NCBI RefSeq assembly: GCF_004916905.1
Contig: NZ_SDLV01000053.1
Location: 1 to 64,000, forward strand
Source of the DNA: Chryseobacterium candidae
GTDB taxonomy: Bacteria > Bacteroidota > Bacteroidia > Flavobacteriales > Weeksellaceae
Length of the DNA: 64,000 nucleotides
Direction: 5' to 3'
A program made the position numbers and the translations under genes. Of this stretch, positions 9,015 to 17,718 are shown in pieces (position 1 is the first letter of the stretch; each line of letters begins with the position of its first letter). A model generated the notes under the pieces. The model was given only the letters and a program-made list of their open reading frames with translations, did no database searches and was not told the origin of the DNA.

Positions 9015-10283
9015 TTAAAAACCAATTTTAGCAAAACTATTTGCTGTTCGTACAGCCATTTCTTTTTCTGTTTTACCAATATACACTAAAAACTGCTTTT
9101 CAGTTGAATGACCTGTCATATACATAATATCTGCCGTAGGTATTAGAGTGTGAAAATTAGTTGCGAAACTTCTTCTTCCGATATGGCTTGCTACAAGTTC
9201 ATATTTTGGATAATCTCCTAAAACTCCTCTTTTGGTTTTATCTTCCAAGACCTGAGATTTAAGACCGTAAACAATTTCTGAGATTTTAGCATTTTTACAC
9301 ACAATTTTTATATACTTGTTAAACTTGACATCAGAAATTTTTCTCGGAAATTCACCATTTCTTTTATCCAATATATTCTGTACTTCTTTAAGCAAAGGAA
9401 TCTGCATTAGCTTTCCTGTTTTTTCCTGTTTAAATTCTATATATTTTATGTCTTTATCTTCCACAATCATAGATTTTTCAAATCGCAGAAAATCACTCAC
9501 TCTTTGACCCGTAAAACAGGCTATCATCAGCCAATCTCTTGCATTGTCAAGATAATCATGTGGTTGTGCAGATTTTTTTATACTTTCTAATTCTTCAAAA
9601 TTTAAGTAAATATGCTTCGGCTTATCCTTTTTAAATTTACTTAAACCCAATTTCCATTCTTTTGTATGTGGGTGGGTTTCAATATCGTAATTACTTGCAA
9701 ATTTTGAAATAACTTTAATATCTCTTAATTTACTATATATTGTTTCATGTTTATAATTTATATTCAAGCAATATTTTTCAAAATCGTCTTTGAAATAATT
9801 ATCAAGATTTTTAAATTCAATTATTGGAACTCTTTTATTATGGTTACAGTAATCAGTAAGCATACTTTTTAGAACCTTAATTTTATAATTGGTTCTTACT
9901 GCTATTGTACTTTTATTGAGTTCTAAGTAAGTATCTATAAATTCAATGAGATTCGATGAATATATAGTTTTTACTTTCGGTTTAAATATTTCGTCAAGAC
10001 AAGATTGTAACCATATTTTGTAATTTAAAATGCTATTTTGGTCGGAATATTTTTGCAGTATATGTGATTCAATTTTAGAAAGCTTTGTATTAATTGATTC
10101 GGTATCTGTATCAAACATTTTTTTTGATGCAATTTTACATTTTCCGTTTTTCCATTCATCAGGAAGACATTTTAACTCTGATATGGCAAGTCTTACATCA
10201 AGGTCTTTATCTCTGAGCCTTATGCAAATATTGCTTGGTTTGCTCTTAACCGTACTTCTAAGGAAAAAAGATACTTTAGCCAT
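9015..10283 (-). CDS. Tyrosine recombinase / integrase
   Basis: A 422-residue protein: an N-terminal arm-binding region, a SAM-like core-binding region (about 105-200) and a C-terminal catalytic domain. Catalytic residues can be read: Arg in FTGQRVSDFLRF, Lys in EKTGKLMQIPL, HIGRR, His in MTGHST, and the Tyr nucleophile in FLVYIGKT near the C terminus. It inserts and excises the element by strand exchange at attachment sites. It is the last element gene before a tRNA-3'-end-like sequence at 10,456-10,470, the expected arrangement for an integrase next to its att site. Confidence 0.93.
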   Translation of the reverse strand: MAKVSFFLRSTVKSKPSNICIRLRDKDLDVRLAISELKCLPDEWKNGKCKIASKKMFDTDTESINTKLSKIESHILQKYSDQNSILNYKIWLQSCLDEIFKPKVKTIYSSNLIEFIDTYLELNKSTIAVRTNYKIKVLKSMLTDYCNHNKRVPIIEFKNLDNYFKDDFEKYCLNINYKHETIYSKLRDIKVISKFASNYDIETHPHTKEWKLGLSKFKKDKPKHIYLNFEELESIKKSAQPHDYLDNARDWLMIACFTGQRVSDFLRFEKSMIVEDKDIKYIEFKQEKTGKLMQIPLLKEVQNILDKRNGEFPRKISDVKFNKYIKIVCKNAKISEIVYGLKSQVLEDKTKRGVLGDYPKYELVASHIGRRSFATNFHTLIPTADIMYMTGHSTEKQFLVYIGKTEKEMAVRTANSFAKIGF

Positions 10284-10382
10284 AAATTATAAATTTCATA
10301 GTGTTGCAATTTACTAAATATGCGCCCAAATTTGTGCCCAAATTTTGAAAGCTATTTAAATTAAGTTGAATTTAAAATAATT

Positions 10383-10418
10383 AAAACCTCTACAAACATA
10401 GTATTCATAGAGGTTTTT
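10383..10418. terminator. Hairpin terminator beyond the integrase start
   Basis: AAAACCTCTA and TAGAGGTTTTT form a 10-bp stem with A and T tracts on either side, so it can work in both directions. Confidence 0.6.
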
Positions 10419-10451
10419 AAGATTTAAGAAATTAAGACAAATTAATTGAAT

Positions 10452-10475
10452 GTAGTCCTTCTGCGGTCACAAAGC
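10452..10475 (+). other. Possible element attachment site (tRNA 3'-end-like sequence)
   Basis: AGTCCTTCTGCGGTCACAAAG looks like the end of a tRNA: 3' T-stem strand CCTTC, acceptor strand TGCGGTC, discriminator A, followed by a terminator. No matching 5' half of a tRNA lies upstream, as expected if only the 3' end is duplicated at one junction of an integrated element. The other copy would lie outside the window. This is inference from sequence shape. Confidence 0.35.
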
Positions 10476-10495
10476 TCCTTTTTAGGAGCTTTTTT
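10471..10495. terminator. Rho-independent terminator
   Basis: AAAGCTCC, loop TTTTTA-type, GGAGCTTTTTT. The stem of about 8 bp with a T run directly follows the tRNA-like end. Confidence 0.75.
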
Positions 10496-10496
10496 A

Positions 10497-10637
10497 TTAT
10501 ATCACCTCGAGAATAGTCTTTTCGTCTGATGAAACAGATACTTTTACAAAACCACTAAATTCATCTTCAATTGCGTTTTGTATTATTAATGCTAAATCTT
10601 TCTCTTGATGTATATGTGATAAAATATCAAACTCATG
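10497..10637 (-). pseudogene. C-terminal remnant resembling a TIR-like domain
   Basis: On the minus strand a frame without a start reads EFDILSHIHQEKDLALIIQN, then FSGFVKVSVSSDEKTI, then a stop at 10497. The SHxxxEKDLA ... VFVSSD layout is that of TIR-like domains, in which a first strand is followed by a charged helix. Only about 45 codons remain, and no upstream part can be followed, so this is a decayed fragment, perhaps of a former defence gene at the element boundary. Confidence 0.35.
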
Positions 10638-10818
10638 AGTTATTGTTTTTAATTGTTAAGAAGCCAATATACAGACAGTTTAAACTGATCTATCTTACGG
10701 TTTCCCGTAGAGTGATAGCAAGAAGTGATTTTACATACCACATCACTGGTTTGTGAAATGTTTTTTACGTATCTTTAAATTGTTCGATTTATTTTAAATT
10801 TCGGATTATATGTATTCA

Positions 10819-10845
10819 ACCTCCTGCTGTAATGGGAGGTTTTTA
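10819..10845 (+). terminator. Rho-independent terminator 1 of 3
   Basis: ACCTCC, loop TGCTGTAATG, GGAGGT, then TTTT. Confidence 0.7.
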
Positions 10846-10985
10846 TTTAAAATATACCACAAAATGGCAGATTTCTTTAAACAGTGATATTATTGGCATA
10901 AGCGTTGTTAATGATAATAGAAGTTTTTAAGGTAAATTTTATTTAACACCGAATCATTTAACTTATAATTCATTTTTTACTTTCT

Positions 10986-11011
10986 CCTCCTGGTTCGCCG
11001 GGAGGTTTTTC
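10986..11011 (+). terminator. Rho-independent terminator 2 of 3
   Basis: CCTCCTGG, tetraloop-like TTCG, CCGGGAGG, then TTTTT. The UUCG-type loop makes it especially stable. Confidence 0.75.
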
Positions 11012-11099
11012 TTTGTATCCTATAAAAAACCAATTTTTAAAATTTATCGTATATCAAGATGCAGCTCATTTTTTTGAGTTTTCATGGTTATTAGTTTTT

Positions 11100-11126
11100 A
11101 TCCCCGGAATTATCTGGGGATTTTTT
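11100..11126 (+). terminator. Rho-independent terminator 3 of 3
   Basis: ATCCCC, loop GGAATTATCT-type, GGGGAT, then TTTTTT. Confidence 0.75.
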
Positions 11127-11391
11127 GTGCGGGGCAAATTCTGTCTTATAAAAGATTTTAGTTTATTGTAGAAAGATTGATATGAAATATATTAATCTTT
11201 ATTATCATATTTGATTAAAAATATATCTGATTTTGTAACACGGAATGGTGAATTGTACATATGGTTCTGGATACTTTTTTTGTATACTGCGAGAGGTTTG
11301 TGAACTATGAACTCAACGGAATTGAACCTGATAATAGGCGATGGAGAAAAGGGCGTTGTTTCATGGAAATGCGGTTGAAGTTTTATAGTAA

Positions 11392-11683
11392 ATGATCGGT
11401 AAGAATGTAACTGATTTTTTGAGAAAATCAAACGGAATTGATGAGTCACAGTGATTCCTTATTCAGAAAGAAAATCCATTTCCAAAAAGAGAATATTTAG
11501 CAGTGACAAAATGGATATTAAAGAGTTTAAAAGATTGATTTCCGGAATGACTGAACAACTGGCACATCAACTCCGCCAGGAAAGATCGTTATCTGCTATG
11601 GTAGTTGTGAATATCAGATATGCCAATTTTGATACAGAAACGAAATAATGTTATGTAGCCTATACATCTGCAGATCATCCATA
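11392..11683 (+). pseudogene. dinB: Decayed DNA polymerase IV (Y-family, dinB) C-terminal fragment
   Basis: Three frames together give the little-finger region of a Bacteroidota DinB: IGKNVTDFLRKSNGIDESQ, then after a one-base shift VIPYSERKSISKKRIFSSD, QLAHQLRQERSLSAMVVVNI and RYANFDTETK, then after a stop AYTSADHP. In intact relatives these join as NGID-S-VIPY-ERKSISK ... RY-DF-T ... YTSADH. The catalytic palm is not found upstream. The intact-looking 65-codon ORF at 11,451-11,648 is only the middle of this fossil. Translesion synthesis from this locus is therefore lost. Confidence 0.65.
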
Positions 11684-12158
11684 ACTTTTCATTTATATTT
11701 CACTATTTACAGAATTATGTAGTTTTAAAACTACATAGATAGGATGCAATACTACATATATGGTAATTTATTTTTACACAGTAAGCTTATTTTTTTGTTT
11801 TCTCTGTTTTAAATTTGCACTATCAAAATGAATGAGTTTAATTCTTGAAAACAAGAGAACCATTAATTCAGTAATAAAAATGCAAATAGAAGAAAAGTAA
11901 AATATATTTAAACTCTTAAAAAATAGTAACAGAAGCCATCCGTAGAACACTACATCTATCTAAAATTACACGGCCTTTATAAAGATTTTAATTCCACTTT
12001 TTTGTTTATTCTTAAACAAAGAATCTCGTTTTTTATTATTCCATTTCAACATAAAGGTGTGTTGATCAGTTTTGTGCTGGTATTGGCCAGGTTTAATTGG
12101 ATTTACTTAACAGTCCTATATTTTTCACTTCAAAAGTTTAAACACTAAAATTAAAGCA
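11684..12158 (+). promoter_or_regulatory. Intergenic leader region of the secreted-protein gene
   Basis: No gene is seen in these 475 bases. A good -7 box, TAAATTTG, occurs at 11,810-11,817; initiation there would give a leader of about 340 bases before the ATG at 12,159. No correctly spaced -33 TTG is visible. A nearer promoter cannot be excluded. Confidence 0.35.
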
Positions 12159-13283
12159 ATGAAAAAAAATTTAACAACTTTATTAACAGCAGCCCTATTG
12201 GTAGCCTCTTATGGCATTTTTGCACAGAAAGCAGGGGTAGGGATTAACACTACAGCACCTAATTCCACATTGGATGTCAATGGAAAACTAGGAAATACTG
12301 ATATTGACGGACTTCAGGCACCAAGACTTACCCGCGCACAGCTTTCTGCTAAAGGAGATACTCTTTACGGAACCAATCAAAAAGGAACATTGATATACAT
12401 AACAGATATTTCAGCTGGTGATAATACAGGACCCAGGCTTAATATCGACAGTATTGGGTATTACTATTTTGATGGTACAGTATGGCAAAAACTGATCTAT
12501 AATAATATTTATAATGCAGATGGTACTCTTACCAATACCAGAACGGTTACTCAGGATGGAAAGGATCTGATATTCGTGAATCAACAAACTACAACCATTA
12601 ATAATAGTGCCGGCGTTGGTATAGTGCAGGATTCTGGTATAGGAACAAGATCTTCAATGGGATTTTCTAATAACGGAAATTATTCTTTATTTATCTATTG
12701 TGATACCAATTCGGCAGCACAGATGCTAGCTACCGGAAAAAGTACATCCCTTTCTTTAGGAACCAGCAGTACACATGTTCCTACCGGAATAGATTTTATA
12801 ACAACATCGGCTGGAGATGCTTTAGGCCAGGTACGAATGCATATTTCGCCAGCAGGGAATATTAGAGCAATTAATAATCTGGCAGTAGGGCATGGTACGG
12901 AACCTGCTTTTGGTTCAGAAAAATTAAATGTAAACGGAAGTATTAAAACTGCTACAGCTACTTATCCTGATTATGTATTTGAAGAATATTATACTGGGAA
13001 ATCTTTACTGAATTCTAAATATAAATTTTTGAATATTTATGATACTGAAAAATTTATCAAAGAGAACAATCATTTACCTGGTGTAACTTCTATTAATGAT
13101 TTAGCAAAAACGGAAAATGGCCTTTATTCATTTAATTTATCAGAGCTTTCAACCCAGACTCTGGAGAAGGTAGAAGAACTTTATTTGCATGTTATAAAGC
13201 AGCAAGCACAGATTGACTCTCAAAGAGGACAAATTAATGAACTAATTAACCTGACCCAACAATTACAAAAGAAAACTAAATGA
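12159..13283 (+). CDS. Secreted protein of unknown function, tail-fibre-like C terminus
   Basis: A 374-residue protein with a clear signal peptide: MKK, hydrophobic core, cleavage after YGIFAQ. The mature N terminus AGVGINTTAPNSTLDVNGKL is a recurrent motif of exported Flavobacteriia proteins with phage-tail-like repeats. The C-terminal 100 residues contain YDTEKFIKENNHLPGVTSI and a heptad-rich end (LEKVEELYLHVIKQQAQID), resembling the endosialidase-chaperone-type tail with a trimeric coiled coil. No type IX sorting domain is present. The role is probably surface or extracellular; the exact function is unknown. The stop overlaps a tiny ORF with a signal-peptide start. Confidence 0.85.
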   Translation: MKKNLTTLLTAALLVASYGIFAQKAGVGINTTAPNSTLDVNGKLGNTDIDGLQAPRLTRAQLSAKGDTLYGTNQKGTLIYITDISAGDNTGPRLNIDSIGYYYFDGTVWQKLIYNNIYNADGTLTNTRTVTQDGKDLIFVNQQTTTINNSAGVGIVQDSGIGTRSSMGFSNNGNYSLFIYCDTNSAAQMLATGKSTSLSLGTSSTHVPTGIDFITTSAGDALGQVRMHISPAGNIRAINNLAVGHGTEPAFGSEKLNVNGSIKTATATYPDYVFEEYYTGKSLLNSKYKFLNIYDTEKFIKENNHLPGVTSINDLAKTENGLYSFNLSELSTQTLEKVEELYLHVIKQQAQIDSQRGQINELINLTQQLQKKTK

Positions 13284-13327
13284 AAAAAACATTTGTAACA
13301 ATTGCTATAATAACTTTACTATTCTGA
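13280..13327 (+). pseudogene. Signal-peptide remnant of a lost downstream gene
   Basis: An ATG overlapping the previous stop (ATGA) opens MKKTFVTIAIITLLF and then stops. This is a typical lipoprotein or Sec signal-peptide start with nothing behind it, followed directly by a terminator. It looks like the stump of a second operon gene removed by deletion. A real 15-residue peptide is the less likely alternative. Confidence 0.4.
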
Positions 13328-13343
13328 TAGAATACAGGATATT

Positions 13344-13375
13344 AAAAAAAACGGAATACCTATTCCGTTTTTTTT
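13344..13375. terminator. Rho-independent terminator
   Basis: An A tract, ACGGAATA, a short loop, TATTCCGT and eight T residues. It can serve both the secreted-protein gene and the convergent response-regulator gene. Confidence 0.8.
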
Positions 13376-13432
13376 ATACCCTCAATGTTATTCCTCAGCA
13401 GGTCTTTTTTGACAAACCTAAATATTGGGCAC

Positions 13433-14071
13433 TTATCTAGGCTTATGTATCTTGTTTTTATCTCCTAACCTTACCAGATCAACGGTGTTTTTAATATTCA
13501 GTTTTTTATAAATTCTCGATTTGTAAGTGCTTACAGTAGAAAGATGAAGATTTAACTCATTCGATATTTCAATATTTCCATAACCTTTAGCCAGCAGATC
13601 AAATATTTCCTTTTCTCTTTCGGATAAAGTTTCCAGTGGATTAATGGGAGTATCTTTTTTAGCTGATAAAACCAGCTTTTTTACAATATCCTGAGAGTAA
13701 TACGTTCCGGTTTCAAATATTTGCTGAACTGCCTCAAGGATATTGTTTTCATCCGATAGTTTATTAATATATCCATCAGCTCCCTCAATGATATACTGTA
13801 CAGCAATATCATCGTCATATACTGAAAAAACAAGGATTTTGAGATTGGGTTGTATTATTTTTATTTCATCAATCATATTCAAATATTTGCTTTCCGGCAT
13901 ATTGATATCTAAGATGAGCAGGTCAAACGACTCTGCGCATAGTTTTTCTGTGAGTTCAGTATAGGATTCTGCACAGGAAATTGTTACATCTTTGTAGTGA
14001 GATTCAAGAATTAGGGTAGTACCTAATCTTACCACGAAGTGATCATCTGCAATAATAATTTTTCTAGTCAT
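13433..14071 (-). CDS. NarL/LuxR-family response regulator
   Basis: A 212-residue protein. The N-terminal receiver has the acidic pocket IIADDH (residues 5-10), the phospho-acceptor Asp in LLILDINMP (about residue 55), and Lys in YINKLSDEN. The C-terminal GerE-type HTH reads LSEREKEIFDLLAKGYGN and then IEISNELNLHLSTVSTYKSR. It binds DNA as a phosphorylated dimer. The gene is intact, but the adjacent sensor kinase upstream is broken by frameshifts, so the regulator is either orphaned or driven by another kinase or by acetyl phosphate. Confidence 0.93.
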   Translation of the reverse strand: MTRKIIIADDHFVVRLGTTLILESHYKDVTISCAESYTELTEKLCAESFDLLILDINMPESKYLNMIDEIKIIQPNLKILVFSVYDDDIAVQYIIEGADGYINKLSDENNILEAVQQIFETGTYYSQDIVKKLVLSAKKDTPINPLETLSEREKEIFDLLAKGYGNIEISNELNLHLSTVSTYKSRIYKKLNIKNTVDLVRLGDKNKIHKPR

Positions 14072-14091
14072 TTTTTGTTTTTTAATTTAAT

Positions 14092-15248
14092 TCATATTAT
14101 CGTTCCGTTGGGTGTATTATTTTTAAATTCAATTTTACCATTGATCCTCATGAGAAGCTGTAGAATAATAGGCAGTCCTAAACTGTGTTTTTGTAAAATA
14201 AGTTTTTCATAATAGGTCATTTGTTCTTTGTTTATTCATTTCCGTGTATCTTTTAGCTTCAGAAAAAATTCCTGCTATCTTCAATAGTAGAAAGTTCTAT
14301 GATTCCATTAGTGGTGTTTTTAACCACATTGTCTATGAGATTATGGATAGTAACAGCAAACATTTTTTGATTGTTTTTTGTGCGAGTTGGATCTTTAATA
14401 TTGTTGATAATAAGAGGATTTTGCTCTTTAGCTGTAACCTTAGAAAAAGCTTTTTTAGCTTCTATTACCTCATAAATGTTATAAATTTCAGCGTATTCCT
14501 TTAGTGGTTTCATAAAATTGTAAAAATCTACAGAAGATGTGTAGAAACTTTCGAAATATTTCTTTTGTATGCAATGATCATGTTCGTCAGTTTCATAGAG
14601 CTTTTGTGCTGTAATGGATAATTTTATGGGAGTAATAGTAATAATATCATGACATATTGTCTCCAATAATTTTTTCTGCCGCAAACTCTCTTTTCGGAGC
14701 TGTTCCTTGGTATATTCATGTTTTGAAAATGTTTTTGATAGTTTCCGGCTTCTTATTGCAATAATTTCTTCAAATTCCTTTATGTGGACTATTTTTTTAT
14801 CAAAATAAATGAAGACGTCTTTATGATCTGTTTTTTCCTGAGTTCCATTTTTTACAAATAATCCATACAACTTGATTTCATGTAATGCTGTTTTTGTGCA
14901 ATTGTTCTGATGATTTACAGTGCTTACATTTCTTTTGCTAATTAAAACAATGGTTTCAGTATAAGCCGTAAAATCATAAATAGAATCTTTTTCAATATTT
15001 CCAAAAAATGCAGAAAACCTCTTATTTTTAAGCTTAAAATGATTATAGGTTACAAAATTATTTCCATCATGGCCTACTAAGCCGCTTTCCGTACTCAGCC
15101 ATATAAATCCGTATTTATCTTTAATGATATCTTTTACACTATTCTTGGGAAGTCCATTATCTGTGTCATACCATACAGAAGCTGCTTCTTGGCTATAGCA
15201 AAGTTGTATCCATAATAGGAATAGCAATATGAATGCTTTAAAAGACAT
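14092..15248 (-). pseudogene. Broken two-component sensor kinase (Reg_prop-type)
   Basis: It begins with a signal peptide and one two-component propeller motif, DNGLPKNSVKDIIKDKYGFI, then jumps, within about 130 residues, to a dimerisation/phosphoacceptor-like stretch LLETICHDIITITPIKLS and an N-box HNLIDNVVKNT. Intact relatives have a long beta-propeller in between, so most of the sensor has been deleted. The frame stops at 14,259. The missing kinase end continues in two other frames: SEAKRYTEMNKQRTNDL, then YYEKLILQKHSLGLPIILQL, then MRINGKIEFKNNTPNGTII. The last two carry the G2 box and C terminus. At least two frameshifts therefore separate the ATP-binding parts, and kinase activity should be absent. 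Confidence 0.75.
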
Positions 15249-16107
15249 TGGTATAAATTAAAGTAGTTGATGCATTTGTGTTTACTCTGTTCAATTAATA
15301 TAAATGTAGTAAAAATTATTCATTGTTTAAAGAATTAAATGACATTTATAAACTACATGCGGTTAGATTAAAAATGACAACGTTAGTAATGTATCTTTAC
15401 AGTAATTATTTTATGTTTTGTCAATGTTATCAGATATTTGCAGTATAAAATTATTACTTTCTTTTAGTGATTTAAGTTTATCATTTATTCATGTAATTTA
15501 AAGTAAAATTTTAATTTTATTTCACTTATTTGTGATTTTAATTCGCTTGTTTAATTAAAAAAGCAAGTTTATATGATTAAATTTTGGGTTAGAATAAATT
15601 GATCCTAAATAAAGAAAAGATGAACAGTAAGTATATAAGTATGAAGAAGAATGGGTATGATTAAGATCGCAAAAAGCACACACTACATATACCAGACTGT
15701 ATTTTTTGCACAAACCGGAAGTATAGGGATCAATATAATATTATTTCTAAAAACATTCCGTATAAACAGACAGTCACCTGTTAGAGATCTGCCGATTATT
15801 GCTGCTAAACTTCTAGAGTTGCTGCCATAAATGCAGAAAAATTTAAACCCGTTGATCCAAACAATTTTATTGTAAACAAATTTGATAGTGTAGAATTGTT
15901 ATATGGACTAGAAAATTTACATCAGGACAAAATCTTACCAACCCGGTTTTTATACAAAATTGAAGGGTACAGTCCAAAGGATATAGTTATTAGATGAATT
16001 AAGATTTTTAATTACAGTTTCGAATTCGTAGCATGACACTTTCCGCCATTTGGTTTTAAAAATATACAGATAGGATATAAATAAGAATAGAAAATTTTAA
16101 TAATTGA
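15249..16107. other. Gene-free region with a possible receiver-domain fossil
   Basis: No intact gene is seen in about 860 bases. On the plus strand near 15,780-15,970, broken frames read PVRDLPIIAAK, then AAINAEKFKPVDPNNFIVNK with FDSVELLYGL. This resembles the end of a response-regulator receiver (T-PIIALTA ... NDFI-KPF-S-EL). It may be a remnant of the same decayed signalling locus. Confidence is low because no acidic pocket is left. Confidence 0.25.
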
Positions 16108-16575
16108 ATGTTAATGAAAATAAATAATAAAAAAAGAGTAAGTCAATATATGATTTCTCAGTTAATTATATTGGCGTTGCTTTTATTGACTATTACTATT
16201 CACATGTATTTGGGGTACAATTCAGTTTTAGTAATTTTATTCGTAATAGCATTACTTGTATATGGATGGTTAAAAAACCAGTTTATATTCGAATATGAGA
16301 ATTCAGGACATGTGATTTCCATTAAAAGTTATCAATGGTTTTCAGGTGGGAAAAAATATCATGTCTTTGAAATGCCACAAAAAAAAATTGTAAGGATAGA
16401 AATAAAGGAAAGGACTTTTCGTAAATATTTAATAATTCTTTTTTCAAATTCTTCAGGCAGGATATTAAGAAGAAATATTGATATTACTTTTTGTAGTGAG
16501 AATGAAACTCAGCAGCTTTTAGGAGATATATCCAACAATTTAGTAAAAGAAAAATCAGGAACTTATTTCTTATAA
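16108..16575 (+). CDS. Small membrane protein with two transmembrane helices
   Basis: A 155-residue protein. Two hydrophobic segments (about residues 17-37 and 40-56) form a hairpin, followed by a soluble beta-rich part with YHVFEMPQKKIVRIEI, as in PH-like membrane-anchored domains. The family is not recognised. It has no clear operon partners; the broken HTH gene begins about 40 bases downstream on the same strand. Confidence 0.6.
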   Translation: MLMKINNKKRVSQYMISQLIILALLLLTITIHMYLGYNSVLVILFVIALLVYGWLKNQFIFEYENSGHVISIKSYQWFSGGKKYHVFEMPQKKIVRIEIKERTFRKYLIILFSNSSGRILRRNIDITFCSENETQQLLGDISNNLVKEKSGTYFL

Positions 16576-16616
16576 AAGTAAAAGATTTTGCTTTTTGAAT
16601 ACAGATAAATTTTAAA

Positions 16617-17032
16617 AGCGGAAAATTTCAAAGATATTCATATTGGTGCTTTGGTATATGAGCATGTAAATGAACAAGATATTGATATGAGCAGAATTTG
16701 TAGATTATTACATTCAACAGAAAATGAGATGCTGGAAATGTATTCTATGAAATCATTGGATGTGGATATACTTCTAAAATGATCAAAACTATTGAGATAT
16801 GATTTTTTTTCTCTATCCCACCCATTTTATCCTTTACCCTCCGGTCGCCAGACACAATAAAAATGAAGGGAGGTCAAAACTACCTCAGTTCCGGAAAAGT
16901 TTATATACAAAGGAAATGATAGACTATATACTGAAGATCTTGAAAGATAAAAAGAAGACTCCTGTAGAAATTATGGATCATTACAGGATTCCCAAATCAA
17001 CATTGAATAAATGGAAAAGCAAGAACAGATAA
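16617..17032 (+). pseudogene. HTH regulator/transposase-like gene broken by a stop and a frameshift
   Basis: The frame reads FKDIHIGALVYEHVNEQDID ... SLDVDILLK, stop, SKLLRYDFF, then shifts by one base at a T8 run into LYPTHFILYPP ... LPQFRKSLYTKEMI ... IPKSTLNKWKSKNR. The intact paralogue at 57,458-58,009 reads LLRWSKLLEYDFFRAYSQHL at the same place, so a TGG Trp codon has become TGA and the T run has changed length. The C-terminal HTH stays open and could be made from the ATG at 16,799. The next gene starts inside its end, so the pair is translationally coupled. Confidence 0.65.
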
Positions 17033-17337
17033 TAAATACAGGACCTGATTATAAAAGGATTTATCACGATTTTATAGAGTCTAAATGCCCGGAGAAATTG
17101 AAATATGTAAAGCGATATCTATCAAAAGAAATAATGTCTTTATCTGATATTTTGAAAGTTAATAATATTATATTTTATGATAGATTATCTGAAAATCAAA
17201 AATTCAAATCCTATAATAAACAAACTATTTTTGAAATTCTTGATTATCAAAAGAGGTATAAATTAAGTAATAGTCAGTTAGCCAGACATTTTAAATTAAG
17301 CAGAAATACCATTGCAAAGTGGAAGCGTATATTTTAA
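17011..17337 (+). CDS. Small HTH protein, partner of the preceding gene
   Basis: A 108-residue protein. The N-terminal PDYKRIYHDFIESKCPEKLK and central LSDILKVNNIIF match the paralogue at 56,349-56,687. The C-terminal TIFEILDYQKRYKLSNSQLA and RHFKLSRNTIAKWKRIF form a Hin/resolvase- or transposase-like helix-turn-helix. It overlaps the preceding gene by 22 bases. No catalytic domain is present, so it is a DNA-binding regulator rather than a full transposase. Target genes are unknown; neighbouring surface-protein genes are candidates. Confidence 0.65.
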   Translation: MEKQEQIINTGPDYKRIYHDFIESKCPEKLKYVKRYLSKEIMSLSDILKVNNIIFYDRLSENQKFKSYNKQTIFEILDYQKRYKLSNSQLARHFKLSRNTIAKWKRIF

Positions 17338-17718
17338 ACGAATTATATTAACGGTAGATTTACCTTGTTTTTATCTAAGTTTTAAACAGTATCTCCAGCA
17401 ATATTTATTATTAATTTCCACGGCATAAAAAAATTAATAGCTTTAGTACTCTTATTTACAGACATTAAATTTACAGGTAATATGTTTGACTTCAAACATT
17501 CCTTTTTTAAAACTTAATAAGATTAATGATTAAATATTACATAGAAATTGTAGCGATTCCTAAAAATTGAAAAATGCAAAACTTAGAATGAAATTTTTGA
17601 TTTAAAGTTTTGCATCTTAATATATTAGACTGTTTTCTTGAATAATAACTATTTTGGGCTTGTATTATAGAATAGTAAATTCTTTTTTTGCCGGTCAGCA
17701 TTAGACTTTATCCTAAAA
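17338..17718. other. Intergenic region, nothing recognised
   Basis: About 380 AT-rich bases between a plus-strand HTH gene and a convergent secreted-protein gene. I see no gene or repeat; AAACTTAGA/GTTTTGCATC-type imperfect pairings are too weak to call. Confidence 0.4.

Larger units (their letters stand above)
10640..11391. other. Gene-free stretch with three strong terminator hairpins
   Basis: No convincing coding sequence is seen on either strand. It holds three well-formed GC-rich hairpins followed by T runs (listed separately) spaced 100-170 bases apart, which suggests ends of vanished genes or of small transcripts. From about 11,190 onward the plus strand leads into the decayed dinB. 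Confidence 0.5.

Noticed and set aside
6827-9100. GKTEKE shared by the ART-like protein end and the integrase end
   Set aside because: The surrounding residues and DNA differ, so I regard the six-residue match as chance.
11192-11449. An 85-codon minus-strand ORF
   Set aside because: It is antisense to the dinB fossil, and its composition is not protein-like.
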